Positions 51,575 through 59,567 of a stretch of DNA of 64,000 bases are shown piece by piece (the first letter of the stretch is position 1; each line of letters begins with the position of its first letter). Source of the DNA: Sphingomonadales bacterium UBA656 (GTDB lineage: Bacteria > Pseudomonadota > Alphaproteobacteria > Sphingomonadales > Sphingomonadaceae); the NCBI GenBank assembly GCA_002299895.1, contig DBOC01000006.1, positions 1 to 64,000 of the forward strand. Direction: 5' to 3'. A program made the position numbers and the translations under genes. The notes below the pieces were generated by a model. That model saw nothing but the letters and a program-made list of their open reading frames with translations, had not been told where the DNA came from and made no database searches.

Positions 51575-53196
51575 GCGAAGAATTCGACTATATTATTGTC
51601 GGCGCAGGCACGGCGGGTTGTGTTCTTGCCAATCGCTTGACCGAAGACGGCAAATATAGCGTCTTATTGCTCGAAGCAGGCGGCAGCGACCAGTCCATCT
51701 GGATTCAGATGCCGATTGGCTATGGCCGGACCTTCTTCGATAAGCGGATTAACTGGATGTATGATACCGAACCAGTGGCGGCGCTTGGAGGCAGGCGAAG
51801 CTACTGGCCGCGCGGCAAGGTGATCGGCGGTTCGGGTTCGATCAATGCCATGGTCTATGTGCGTGGACAGCCACGCGATTTTGATGACTGGAAAGCCTTA
51901 GGTAACCAAGGCTGGGGCTGGGACGATGTGTTGCCTTATTTCAAAAAGTCAGAAGATTTTGACTGGCACAGCGCGCATCACGGCCAAGGCGGACCGCAGC
52001 ATGTCACCGATATATCACCCTTTGCCCACCCCATCTGTCGTAGCTTTATCGAATCCGCGCAGACATTGGGCTTTCCCGCCAGCAGTGACTTTAATGGCGG
52101 TAAACCAGAGGGCGTAGGATATTATCATATCAACACGCGCGGCGGTTGGCGTGCATCCACTGCAAATGCGTTCCTGCATCCGGCTCGAAAGCGCAAGACG
52201 CTAAAGCTTCAGACTTTAGCCCATGTTTCGCGCATATTGTTCGAAGGACGGCGCGCGGTAGGCGTGGCTTACACGCGCAAGGGCATCAAGTTAGAGGCAA
52301 GGGCGCGGCGCGAGGTCATCCTTTCGGGCGGCGCGATCAACTCACCCCAATTGTTAATGCTATCGGGCATCGGGCCTGCAGGTCATTTGAAAGATAAGGG
52401 CATCGATACGCTGGTCGATGCAAAGGCGGTGGGCCGCAATTTGCAGGACCATATTGCCGTATCCTATTTCTATAAAGTCCGGACAGCGACGTTGAACGAT
52501 GTGCTCCACCCGCTTTTGGGCAAATTGCGCGCGGGCTTGCGTTATGTTGCAGACCGCGCTGGGCCATTGTCATTGAGCGTCAATCAAAGTGGTGGTTTCG
52601 TGCGCAGCGATGCGACCAAAGAGCATCCTAATTTGCAGCTATATTTTAGCCCAGTGAGCTATACAAAGACCCCCTTGTCGGAACGCAAGCTGCTGAACCC
52701 CGATCCATTTTCCGCATTCTTGCTTTCGCATAATCCCTGTCGGCCAACCAGCCGGGGGCATATTGAATTGAACAATGCGGATCCTTCAGCATATCCTGCG
52801 ATCCACCCCAATTATCTGGCAACGCAAGCCGACATTGACGATGTGTTGGCTGGCAACCGCATTCTGCGTCAGCTTGCGTCGACAAAGCCGCTGGCCGATA
52901 TCATTACCGAGGAGCTTATTCCCGGTAGCAATGTGGACGGTGATGAAGCCCTGTTGGAGGATTTTCGGGCGCGCGCCGACACAGTGTATCATCCCACCAG
53001 CACATGCATGATGGGGACAGATCCCGCCACTTCGGTCGTCGATGTTCGCTTGCGCGTGCATAATGTTGAGGGCTTGCGCGTTGTCGATGCATCGGTGTTT
53101 CCGACGATTACATCAGGAAATACAAACGCGCCCACAGTTATGGTCGCGGAAAAGGGTGCTGCCATGATTTTGGAAGATGCGAAATTGATGCGTTAA
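51571..53196 (+). CDS. GMC-family FAD oxidoreductase (choline dehydrogenase-like)
   Basis: A 541-residue glucose-methanol-choline oxidoreductase. FAD fold YIIVGAGTAGCVLANRL at residue 6, the GMC signatures WPRGKVIGGSGSINAM and GAINSPQLLMLSGIGP, and the C-terminal active-site block TVYHPTSTCMMG with its His. It starts with GTG overlapping the enolase stop (GTGA). It would oxidise an alcohol group of the pathway substrate. Length and motifs fit choline dehydrogenase BetA-like enzymes, but the neighbouring acid-sugar-type dehydratase argues for another alcohol. Confidence 0.88.
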   Translation: MSEEFDYIIVGAGTAGCVLANRLTEDGKYSVLLLEAGGSDQSIWIQMPIGYGRTFFDKRINWMYDTEPVAALGGRRSYWPRGKVIGGSGSINAMVYVRGQPRDFDDWKALGNQGWGWDDVLPYFKKSEDFDWHSAHHGQGGPQHVTDISPFAHPICRSFIESAQTLGFPASSDFNGGKPEGVGYYHINTRGGWRASTANAFLHPARKRKTLKLQTLAHVSRILFEGRRAVGVAYTRKGIKLEARARREVILSGGAINSPQLLMLSGIGPAGHLKDKGIDTLVDAKAVGRNLQDHIAVSYFYKVRTATLNDVLHPLLGKLRAGLRYVADRAGPLSLSVNQSGGFVRSDATKEHPNLQLYFSPVSYTKTPLSERKLLNPDPFSAFLLSHNPCRPTSRGHIELNNADPSAYPAIHPNYLATQADIDDVLAGNRILRQLASTKPLADIITEELIPGSNVDGDEALLEDFRARADTVYHPTSTCMMGTDPATSVVDVRLRVHNVEGLRVVDASVFPTITSGNTNAPTVMVAEKGAAMILEDAKLMR

Positions 53197-53265
53197 TTTA
53201 ATTTACCAGTCCTTTTCCGCTGTGCTAGTCCAATCGGACTGCGCGAATCCGGGGAGGGAGTGGCG

Positions 53266-54201
53266 ATGCATCCGAAGATTGACCTTAAACAACTGCCGCC
53301 TTTGAAAGCTTTAAAAGGCTTTGAAGCAGCCACGCGTCACCAAAGTATCCGTGACGCCGCCGATGAGCTTTGTCTGACCCATCCTGCGGTCAGCCATCAA
53401 GTCCAACTCATCGAAGATGCGCTTGGCGTCACTTTGTTTGTTCAAGAAGGACGCCACATTGTCTCGACCGAAGAGGGCAAGGTGCTCTACCCTTATGTGC
53501 GCGCCGCGTTTGAATCGTTGTTGGAGGGCGTCGAAGAAGTTCACCGCAATGCTTTAGATAAACCGCTTCGGGTGCAAACCTATGTGACGGCGTCTATTCG
53601 TTGGCTTGCAAAGCGCGTCCCTCAATTTCTCGCCGACCATCCCGAAATCAAACTGACGCTCAACACGTGCGCTGTGGAATGGGAATTTGATGATGTGCAT
53701 GCTGATGTCGGGCTGGTCTATTGCGCAAATGAACCCGACCCAGCCAAGTTTCATTGGGTGCCATTATATGAATATGCCTTGTTCCCGGTATGCAGTCCTG
53801 AGGTAGCCGCGGCGATGGGCCAAAAGCCCACATCAGAACAATTGATGACCAAGCCTCTGGTTGCAATTTATACTGAAGTCCAAAATTGGGAGACTTGGTT
53901 TGCCTCCGCTGGCGTCGAGTTTGAACCATCGGTACCCTATCTGATGGTCGATACCTTGGCGGTTGCACTTGAAATGGCGCTTAACGGCGAAGGGATTGCT
54001 CTCGTCAACGGCCCGTTTGTGGATCAGGATCTGGCTGCAGGGCGGCTGGTGCAGCCTATTGCCCATAAGGCGATATGCCCCGGTGCGTGGGGATTAATCT
54101 GCCGCAAAGATATGCGAGAAAACCCAAGAATCCGAACGTTCATGGATTGGGTGGTCCAAAATGTCGCAGATGGCCAGCCGGTCAAGGTTGCGGCTAGCTA
54201 G
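53266..54201 (+). CDS. LysR-type transcriptional regulator 3 (GcvA-like)
   Basis: A 311-residue LysR protein with PPLKALKGFEAATRHQSIRDAADELCLTHPAVSHQVQLIED as HTH region and an effector domain (not all residues given). ATG 53266 follows GGGAGGGA at about seven bases; the in-frame GTG at 53260 overlaps that site. It lies 69 bases after the GMC gene on the same strand and ends nine bases from the convergent dehydrogenase gene. It may control the catabolic genes before it or the cluster at 57 kb. Confidence 0.9.
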   Translation: MHPKIDLKQLPPLKALKGFEAATRHQSIRDAADELCLTHPAVSHQVQLIEDALGVTLFVQEGRHIVSTEEGKVLYPYVRAAFESLLEGVEEVHRNALDKPLRVQTYVTASIRWLAKRVPQFLADHPEIKLTLNTCAVEWEFDDVHADVGLVYCANEPDPAKFHWVPLYEYALFPVCSPEVAAAMGQKPTSEQLMTKPLVAIYTEVQNWETWFASAGVEFEPSVPYLMVDTLAVALEMALNGEGIALVNGPFVDQDLAAGRLVQPIAHKAICPGAWGLICRKDMRENPRIRTFMDWVVQNVADGQPVKVAAS

Positions 54202-54210
54202 GCTCTGCCC

Positions 54211-55164
54211 TTAGCGTTTGGGAACGACTTCGTAGCCGCGTTCTTCGGGCTCATCATCGACCATTTGATCAGGAAAGCCGGTGCCAAGAACCTTGAGACC
54301 CAGGGGCTCTTCATAGCGACGAATGATATTGGGTGAAAATTCGCGCGACCCGTAATTGGCTTCTGCTTCTTTGAAGAGGCGCACAATCAGCGGAGACATT
54401 TCCACGGGAACACCCGCTTCCTGCGCAATCTTGTCAAACAAGCCAATATCCTTCGACACCAGATCCATGGTGAAATTGATATCGCGGCTGCCGTTCAGGA
54501 TAACCTGGCTTTCGGTTTCGTGGACAAAGCTGTTGCCGGATGAGATTTTGATCGCCTCATAGGTCGTGTTCATATCGAGCCCAATGGCCTTGCAGGTCGT
54601 CAAGGCCTCAGCGAGCGCAACCAGATGCACGGTGCACAGATAATTGGTCATCACCTTCAACTGAGAAGCTGTGCCCAAATCGCCGGTGTGCAAGATGCGG
54701 CGGCCCATTGTGGTCAGTACAGGAAGGACAAATTCAAAGGCAGCACGAGGGCCGCCTGCGAAAATCGCGATATTGCCCGTATCGGCCCGATGGCATCCGC
54801 CCGAAACCGGGCATTCCATAAACATCGCGCCGCGTGCTTCCACCAGCGCGCCTAAGCGGATGATTTCGCTATAATCGGTCGTGCTCATTTCCAGCCAGAC
54901 TTGGCCGGGACGCATAATCTGCAAAAAGCCATCTGCCCCTTCGGCTACGGCCGAACTGGCGGCGGGTGAGGGCAGACATGTGACGATCAGATCAACCTTC
55001 TCGCCCAATTCCTTGGGCGATGCAGCGGCCTGTGCGCCGCGTCCAACATATTCGGCGACTAAAGCATCATCAAGATCACGGACAGTTACGTCATGCCCGT
55101 TACGGATAAGACTTCCCGCCAGTTTTCCGCCGACATTGCCAAGCCCGATAAATCCGATTTTCAT
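54211..55164 (-). CDS. NAD-binding 3-hydroxyisobutyrate dehydrogenase/tartronate semialdehyde reductase-family enzyme
   Basis: A 317-residue beta-hydroxyacid dehydrogenase. Residues 1-15 hold the Rossmann motif KIGFIGLGNVGGKLAGSL; PVSGGCHRADTGN is the substrate-binding signature, and the catalytic Lys is in QLKVMTNYL. The family interconverts 3-hydroxy acids and semialdehydes. ATG 55164 gives the normal N-terminus; the longer frame upstream adds an Arg-rich stretch. It is alone on the minus strand between the LysR gene and the acyltransferase. Confidence 0.88.
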   Translation of the reverse strand: MKIGFIGLGNVGGKLAGSLIRNGHDVTVRDLDDALVAEYVGRGAQAAASPKELGEKVDLIVTCLPSPAASSAVAEGADGFLQIMRPGQVWLEMSTTDYSEIIRLGALVEARGAMFMECPVSGGCHRADTGNIAIFAGGPRAAFEFVLPVLTTMGRRILHTGDLGTASQLKVMTNYLCTVHLVALAEALTTCKAIGLDMNTTYEAIKISSGNSFVHETESQVILNGSRDINFTMDLVSKDIGLFDKIAQEAGVPVEMSPLIVRLFKEAEANYGSREFSPNIIRRYEEPLGLKVLGTGFPDQMVDDEPEERGYEVVPKR

Positions 55165-55307
55165 GATTACACCCAGTTTTTTAAGAAGCGTTATCCGCCG
55201 ATGGCGAAAGTTAGAGCGCCGTCGATGCGCGGCCACAATTGAAAAATTTGGCCGATTGGGTGAATTATTTTGCTATTCTTAAGCGAGTGTAAACGCCGCT
55301 TGCTGCT

Positions 55308-56090
55308 TTAGTGCACGTCGTAACCAAGCTGTGCAGACAATGCCTCGGCCAAGCGTGACCGTGCAAGGGCGCACACAAGTTTGCGGTCCGCCAGCGCGCC
55401 GGGGTCGAATGGTTCTAGAAAATGGACACCAACGTCATAGCTTCCGGGACGGGTAAACGCGCGCCACGCACTTTCCCAACCCGTTTCTTCGCCGATCCAC
55501 GCGATATCCCGACCCTCATGGCCGAAATCGAGCAATACAGGTTGTATCATCATCGGTTTGGGTGGCGGTGCCAAGGTCGCAAACAAGGATTGTTTGAACG
55601 GCAAGAGGCCAAGTCCATCGGATGTGGTGCCTTCTGGAAATAGCGTTACAGACCAATTTTCTGCAATCGCTTCGCGCAATTCTGCCACTTGCTGCGCGAC
55701 ATTTTGTTTTTCCGTGCGGTTTATGAAAATGGTGCGGTTCAGCTTTGCGAGCCAGCCAATGACTGGCCAAGCCCTAACGCCATCCTGCGCTACAAAAGAA
55801 GTGCCGGTGATCCCCGCCAAGATTGGGATATCGTGCCATGAAATATGATTGGCGACAAAAAACACATCTTTTCGTAATGGCTTTCCGTAGACGGTGACCC
55901 GCGCACCAAGCGCTCGGGTGGAAATGCGCAGGAACAACATTGCCCATGGTGATGGTAGTTTCAGCAAATGCCAGACGAGGTGAAGTGGCAACAATATTGC
56001 CAATGGTAGCCCGATCCAAAGCAATCGGACGAGGCACAGGACATAGGCCTGTAAATCTAACTTCCGGGTAGCAATGGAAATCGTCGTCAT
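55308..56090 (-). CDS. 1-acylglycerol-3-phosphate acyltransferase-like (PlsC family)
   Basis: A 260-residue membrane-bound acyltransferase. A hydrophobic N-terminal segment (residues 15-45) is followed by the HX4D catalytic motif in NHISWHDIPIL and the acceptor-binding FPEGTTSDG. The family moves an acyl chain to lysophosphatidate or related acceptors in phospholipid synthesis. It could also be an ornithine-lipid type acyltransferase (OlsA-like). No operon partner is tightly spaced. Confidence 0.85.
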   Translation of the reverse strand: MTTISIATRKLDLQAYVLCLVRLLWIGLPLAILLPLHLVWHLLKLPSPWAMLFLRISTRALGARVTVYGKPLRKDVFFVANHISWHDIPILAGITGTSFVAQDGVRAWPVIGWLAKLNRTIFINRTEKQNVAQQVAELREAIAENWSVTLFPEGTTSDGLGLLPFKQSLFATLAPPPKPMMIQPVLLDFGHEGRDIAWIGEETGWESAWRAFTRPGSYDVGVHFLEPFDPGALADRKLVCALARSRLAEALSAQLGYDVH

Positions 56091-56217
56091 TGAACTTCAC
56101 TTTGCTGTTAAGACAACATCTTATATTTCTGGGCGTTAGGTGACAACTGTGACTGTGATGTGACGGTCAGTATAGGACTGTGTGACACGTGCGACCATCA
56201 AAAGCTATGTAATTCCT

Positions 56218-56982
56218 TCATCGCTTTTTTAAACGAAGCGCATCCCAACTGGCATCGGCGACCCATCCGCCGTCCACGGGCAGGCTAACGCCGTTTATAA
56301 AGCTGCCTTCCTGTGCTAGAAATGCAATTGCGCCTGCGACATCCTCGGGTTTTGCAAAACGGCCCATGGGCACGCGGTTCACAATATCTGCATCGGAATA
56401 GGCACCCGAACCTTGGTCCGCCTCGTCCATTTCGGTTTTAATCCATCCAGGACATATCGCGTTTACACGCACGCCGCGACTGCCCCATTCGGCGGCAAGC
56501 GTGCGTGTTAATCCGATCAGCCCATGTTTTGACGCATTATAGGCCGACCGATCAATAACACCGTGTAATCCGGCAATCGAGGCCACATTGACAATATTGC
56601 CCCGCTGACGCGCCAGCATTTGCTTACCAAATGCGCGGCACAACAAAAAGGGGCCGGTCAAATTGATATTCATGACGCGTTGCCATTGATCAAGGCTTGT
56701 GTCCGCTGCCGGGCATATCATGCTGATGCCGGCATTATTGACAAGGACGTCGACAGCAGTGTGATCGCGCGCCACTTTTTCGGCTAGCTCGGTCACGAAA
56801 GCTTCCGATGAAATGTCACCCGACAGGGCGGATACGCTGCCGCCTAGCGCCGATAGCGTTTCAATTTGCGTCTCGAGCGGCTGCACATCTGTCAACACGA
56901 CATGATATCCCATCGCCGCAAATGTCTTCGCGGTTGTATAGCCGACACCTTGTGCAGCACCTGTAATCAACGCAACCCGCAT
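56218..56982 (-). CDS. Short-chain dehydrogenase/reductase
   Basis: A 254-residue classical SDR: cofactor motif TGAAQGVG near residue 7, NNAGIS, catalytic Ser in VASIAGL, Tyr and Lys in YNASKHGLI, and ICPGWIKTEM. The C-terminal GVSLPVDGGW is typical. ATG 56982 gives the standard N-terminus; an upstream in-frame start adds a Cys-rich stretch of no known role. It diverges from the third demethylation cluster and may reduce or oxidise a related alcohol; the substrate is unknown. Confidence 0.88.
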   Translation of the reverse strand: MRVALITGAAQGVGYTTAKTFAAMGYHVVLTDVQPLETQIETLSALGGSVSALSGDISSEAFVTELAEKVARDHTAVDVLVNNAGISMICPAADTSLDQWQRVMNINLTGPFLLCRAFGKQMLARQRGNIVNVASIAGLHGVIDRSAYNASKHGLIGLTRTLAAEWGSRGVRVNAICPGWIKTEMDEADQGSGAYSDADIVNRVPMGRFAKPEDVAGAIAFLAQEGSFINGVSLPVDGGWVADASWDALRLKKR

Positions 56983-57145
56983 AGCCGAACTTTCCCTTAT
57001 TGAAATCACCACGCTGTCCTTACAGGCACAGGCGGCGGGCATTCAAAAATTTTTTTAACCAATCCCGTCATATTCCCCATTTGTGTCTTACCGCAATCCC
57101 GCCATAAGGTTCGGATGGTTTAACGCCTTAAGGAGCACGGCTTTC

Positions 57146-59563
57146 ATGCAAACATCGGCGCGGGTTGTCATCATTGGCGGCGGCATAATGGGGGCTTCGT
57201 TGCTTTACCATCTTGCCGAACTGGGTTGGACCGACTGCTTGTTAATTGAAAAGGACGAGCTTACGTCCGGTTCTACATGGCATGCCGCTGGGCAATGCCC
57301 GAACATTACTGGTAGCTATAATCTTGCTAAAATGCATGCCTATAGCAATCAGCTATATCCCCAGCTGGAAGGGCTGACGGGACAATATGTCAGCTGGCAT
57401 AAATCCGGCGGCATTCGCCTCGCGACCAATGAGCGCGAGTTGGCGTGGATGCGTTACATACAGGGTTTTTCGAAAATCATTGGCTTTGAGATGGAAATCA
57501 TCCCGCCAGAAGAAATTCTGCGCCATAACCCGTTCATGACACTTGACGGTGTCATCGCAGGCGCGCGCACAACCGAAGATGGACATGCTGATCCGTCCGG
57601 CATCTGCAATGCGCTTGCCATTGGTGCGAAAAACATGGGCGCCAAGATCGTCCGCAAAAACCGGGTGACCGGTCTGACGCAATTGCCGAACGGCGAATGG
57701 GATGTTGAGACCGAAAAAGGCACCGTTCGGGCGGAAATCGTCGTCAATGCCGCAGGTTGCTACGCGCGGCAAATCGCGCAAATGGCGGGCATTGATATTC
57801 CGGTGACCAATATGGAACATCATTATGTCGTCACCGATCCCATTCCTGCATTTAAAGATCGTGAGGAAGAAATTCCCGTTATGCGCTGTCCGCATGTATC
57901 GGGTTACTTCCGTCAGGAACAAAAAAGCGGCCTGATTGGCGTGTATGAAAACACAGGTTTGGTCGAGGCATGGGCGCCGCGCGGCGGTCACCCCGAATGG
58001 GATTCGACCAGCGAGCTATTTCCCGAAGATCTGGAGCGGATTGCTCCATGGTTGGAACGCGCGATTGAACGCATGCCGATATTTGGCGAGGTTGGCCTGA
58101 GGCGCTTTGTCAATGGTGCTATCCCGCATACGCCTGATGGTGGGCCGTTATTGGGACCGGCCGTAGGCCTGAAAAACTTCTGGCATTGTTGCGGTACCAG
58201 CTTTGGTATCGCCCAAGGTGGCGGTGCGGGCAAATATATGGCGCAGTGGATGGTGTTTGGTGACGCCGACATCAACATGACTGAGTTCGACCCGCGCCGT
58301 TATGGCCCTTATGCCGACGAAGATTATAGTCGCGATAAAGTTTTCCTGGATTACCGGATGACCTTTACGACCCGGCTTCCCGGCGAAGAAGAACCCGACG
58401 GCCGTCCGCAAAAGACTAGCGCATTATATGGCAATTTGTTGTCGGCTGGGGCTGTCTATGGCGAAACCTATGGCTGGGAGCGGCCGAAATATTTCGCGCT
58501 TGATGGGGCTGAGGAGCAAGGCGGCTACCAACGCACCAATAGCTTCGACGCGGTCGCGGCCGAAGTGAAAGCTGTTGCCGAAGGCGTCGGCGTCCTCGAT
58601 CTGTCCGGCTTTGCCAAATATGATGTCTGCGGTCCCGATGCGGAGGCTTTCCTCAATCGCATTTGCGCCAACCGCATGCCTAAAAAATTGGGCGGTATCG
58701 GCTTGGTGCACCCCTTGTCGATTCAGGGTCGTATTTATGGCGAAATGACGGTCACGCGCTTTGCCGATGATCATTTTTACTGCTTGTCGGCTGCTGCCGC
58801 CGAGCAGCGCGATTGGGATTTGCTGATCCAAAGCAAATTGCCGCATGAGAATGTAACCATCCGCAATTTGACGATGGATCTTGGCGTTTTGGTGATGAAC
58901 GGCCCGCGGTCACGCGATGTGCTGGCAAAGCTCACCGATGCCGACCTAACAAATGCTGGTTTCCGCTGGTTAAGCGGTCAAGAAATCACAATTGCAGGCA
59001 TAAAAATGCGCGCATTGCGGGTGTCATATGCCGGTGAACTTGGTTGGGAACTGCATCCGGCGATGGAAGATCTTGCGGCGCTGTATGATGCTGTTTGGGA
59101 TGCTGGGCAGGAATATGGCATCGTCAATTACGGCCTCTATGCCGCAAATACGATGCGGGTCGAAAAAGCGTATAAGGCCTGGGGTTCGGAACTCACCAAT
59201 GAATTGACCATGATTGAGGCCGACATGCAGCGCTTCATCAATTTCAACAAGGATGACTTTGTCGGCAAGCAGGCAACGCTGGATGCACCCGACCGCTTCC
59301 GCATCGTTTATGGCGAGGTCGATGCGTCCAATGTCGACGTACGCGGCGCAGAACCATGTTTAGTCGGTGATCAATGCATCGGTCTGACGACGTCAGGTGG
59401 TTATGGCCACCGCGTGGGTAAAAGCTTGTTCTTTGCCTGTGTACCGCTTGAAAATGCTGCGCCGGGGTCGCGTTTTGATATCATGTTGCAGGGCGAGCGG
59501 CGTGTTGGAACGGTGTTAGAGCATCCCGCATATGATGCCGATAACGCAAAGATGAAGGTGTAA
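57146..59563 (+). CDS. Dimethylglycine/sarcosine dehydrogenase-like flavoprotein 2
   Basis: An 805-residue protein with the DAO-type FAD domain (VVIIGGGIMGASLLYHL), His46 in TSGSTWHAAG at the covalent-FAD position, a middle domain, and a C-terminal GcvT-like folate domain beginning about residue 440 (GWERPKYF). ATG 57146 follows AAGGAG; a longer frame from 57083 is less likely. It is the first gene of a tight operon of four (next gene four bases on). Paralogous to the protein at 10790 but clearly diverged, so probably a different N-methyl substrate. Confidence 0.85.
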   Translation: MQTSARVVIIGGGIMGASLLYHLAELGWTDCLLIEKDELTSGSTWHAAGQCPNITGSYNLAKMHAYSNQLYPQLEGLTGQYVSWHKSGGIRLATNERELAWMRYIQGFSKIIGFEMEIIPPEEILRHNPFMTLDGVIAGARTTEDGHADPSGICNALAIGAKNMGAKIVRKNRVTGLTQLPNGEWDVETEKGTVRAEIVVNAAGCYARQIAQMAGIDIPVTNMEHHYVVTDPIPAFKDREEEIPVMRCPHVSGYFRQEQKSGLIGVYENTGLVEAWAPRGGHPEWDSTSELFPEDLERIAPWLERAIERMPIFGEVGLRRFVNGAIPHTPDGGPLLGPAVGLKNFWHCCGTSFGIAQGGGAGKYMAQWMVFGDADINMTEFDPRRYGPYADEDYSRDKVFLDYRMTFTTRLPGEEEPDGRPQKTSALYGNLLSAGAVYGETYGWERPKYFALDGAEEQGGYQRTNSFDAVAAEVKAVAEGVGVLDLSGFAKYDVCGPDAEAFLNRICANRMPKKLGGIGLVHPLSIQGRIYGEMTVTRFADDHFYCLSAAAAEQRDWDLLIQSKLPHENVTIRNLTMDLGVLVMNGPRSRDVLAKLTDADLTNAGFRWLSGQEITIAGIKMRALRVSYAGELGWELHPAMEDLAALYDAVWDAGQEYGIVNYGLYAANTMRVEKAYKAWGSELTNELTMIEADMQRFINFNKDDFVGKQATLDAPDRFRIVYGEVDASNVDVRGAEPCLVGDQCIGLTTSGGYGHRVGKSLFFACVPLENAAPGSRFDIMLQGERRVGTVLEHPAYDADNAKMKV

Positions 59564-59567
59564 TATA

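Noticed and set aside
48951..53196. betB-betA choline oxidation pair
   Set aside because: The aldehyde dehydrogenase and GMC genes are split by an enolase-type dehydratase and linked to a TonB/MFS set, so choline is only one of several options.
55237..55307. Terminator or site between the acyltransferase and dehydrogenase genes
   Set aside because: Only a 5-bp AAGCG/CGCTT pairing with long loop; too weak to list.
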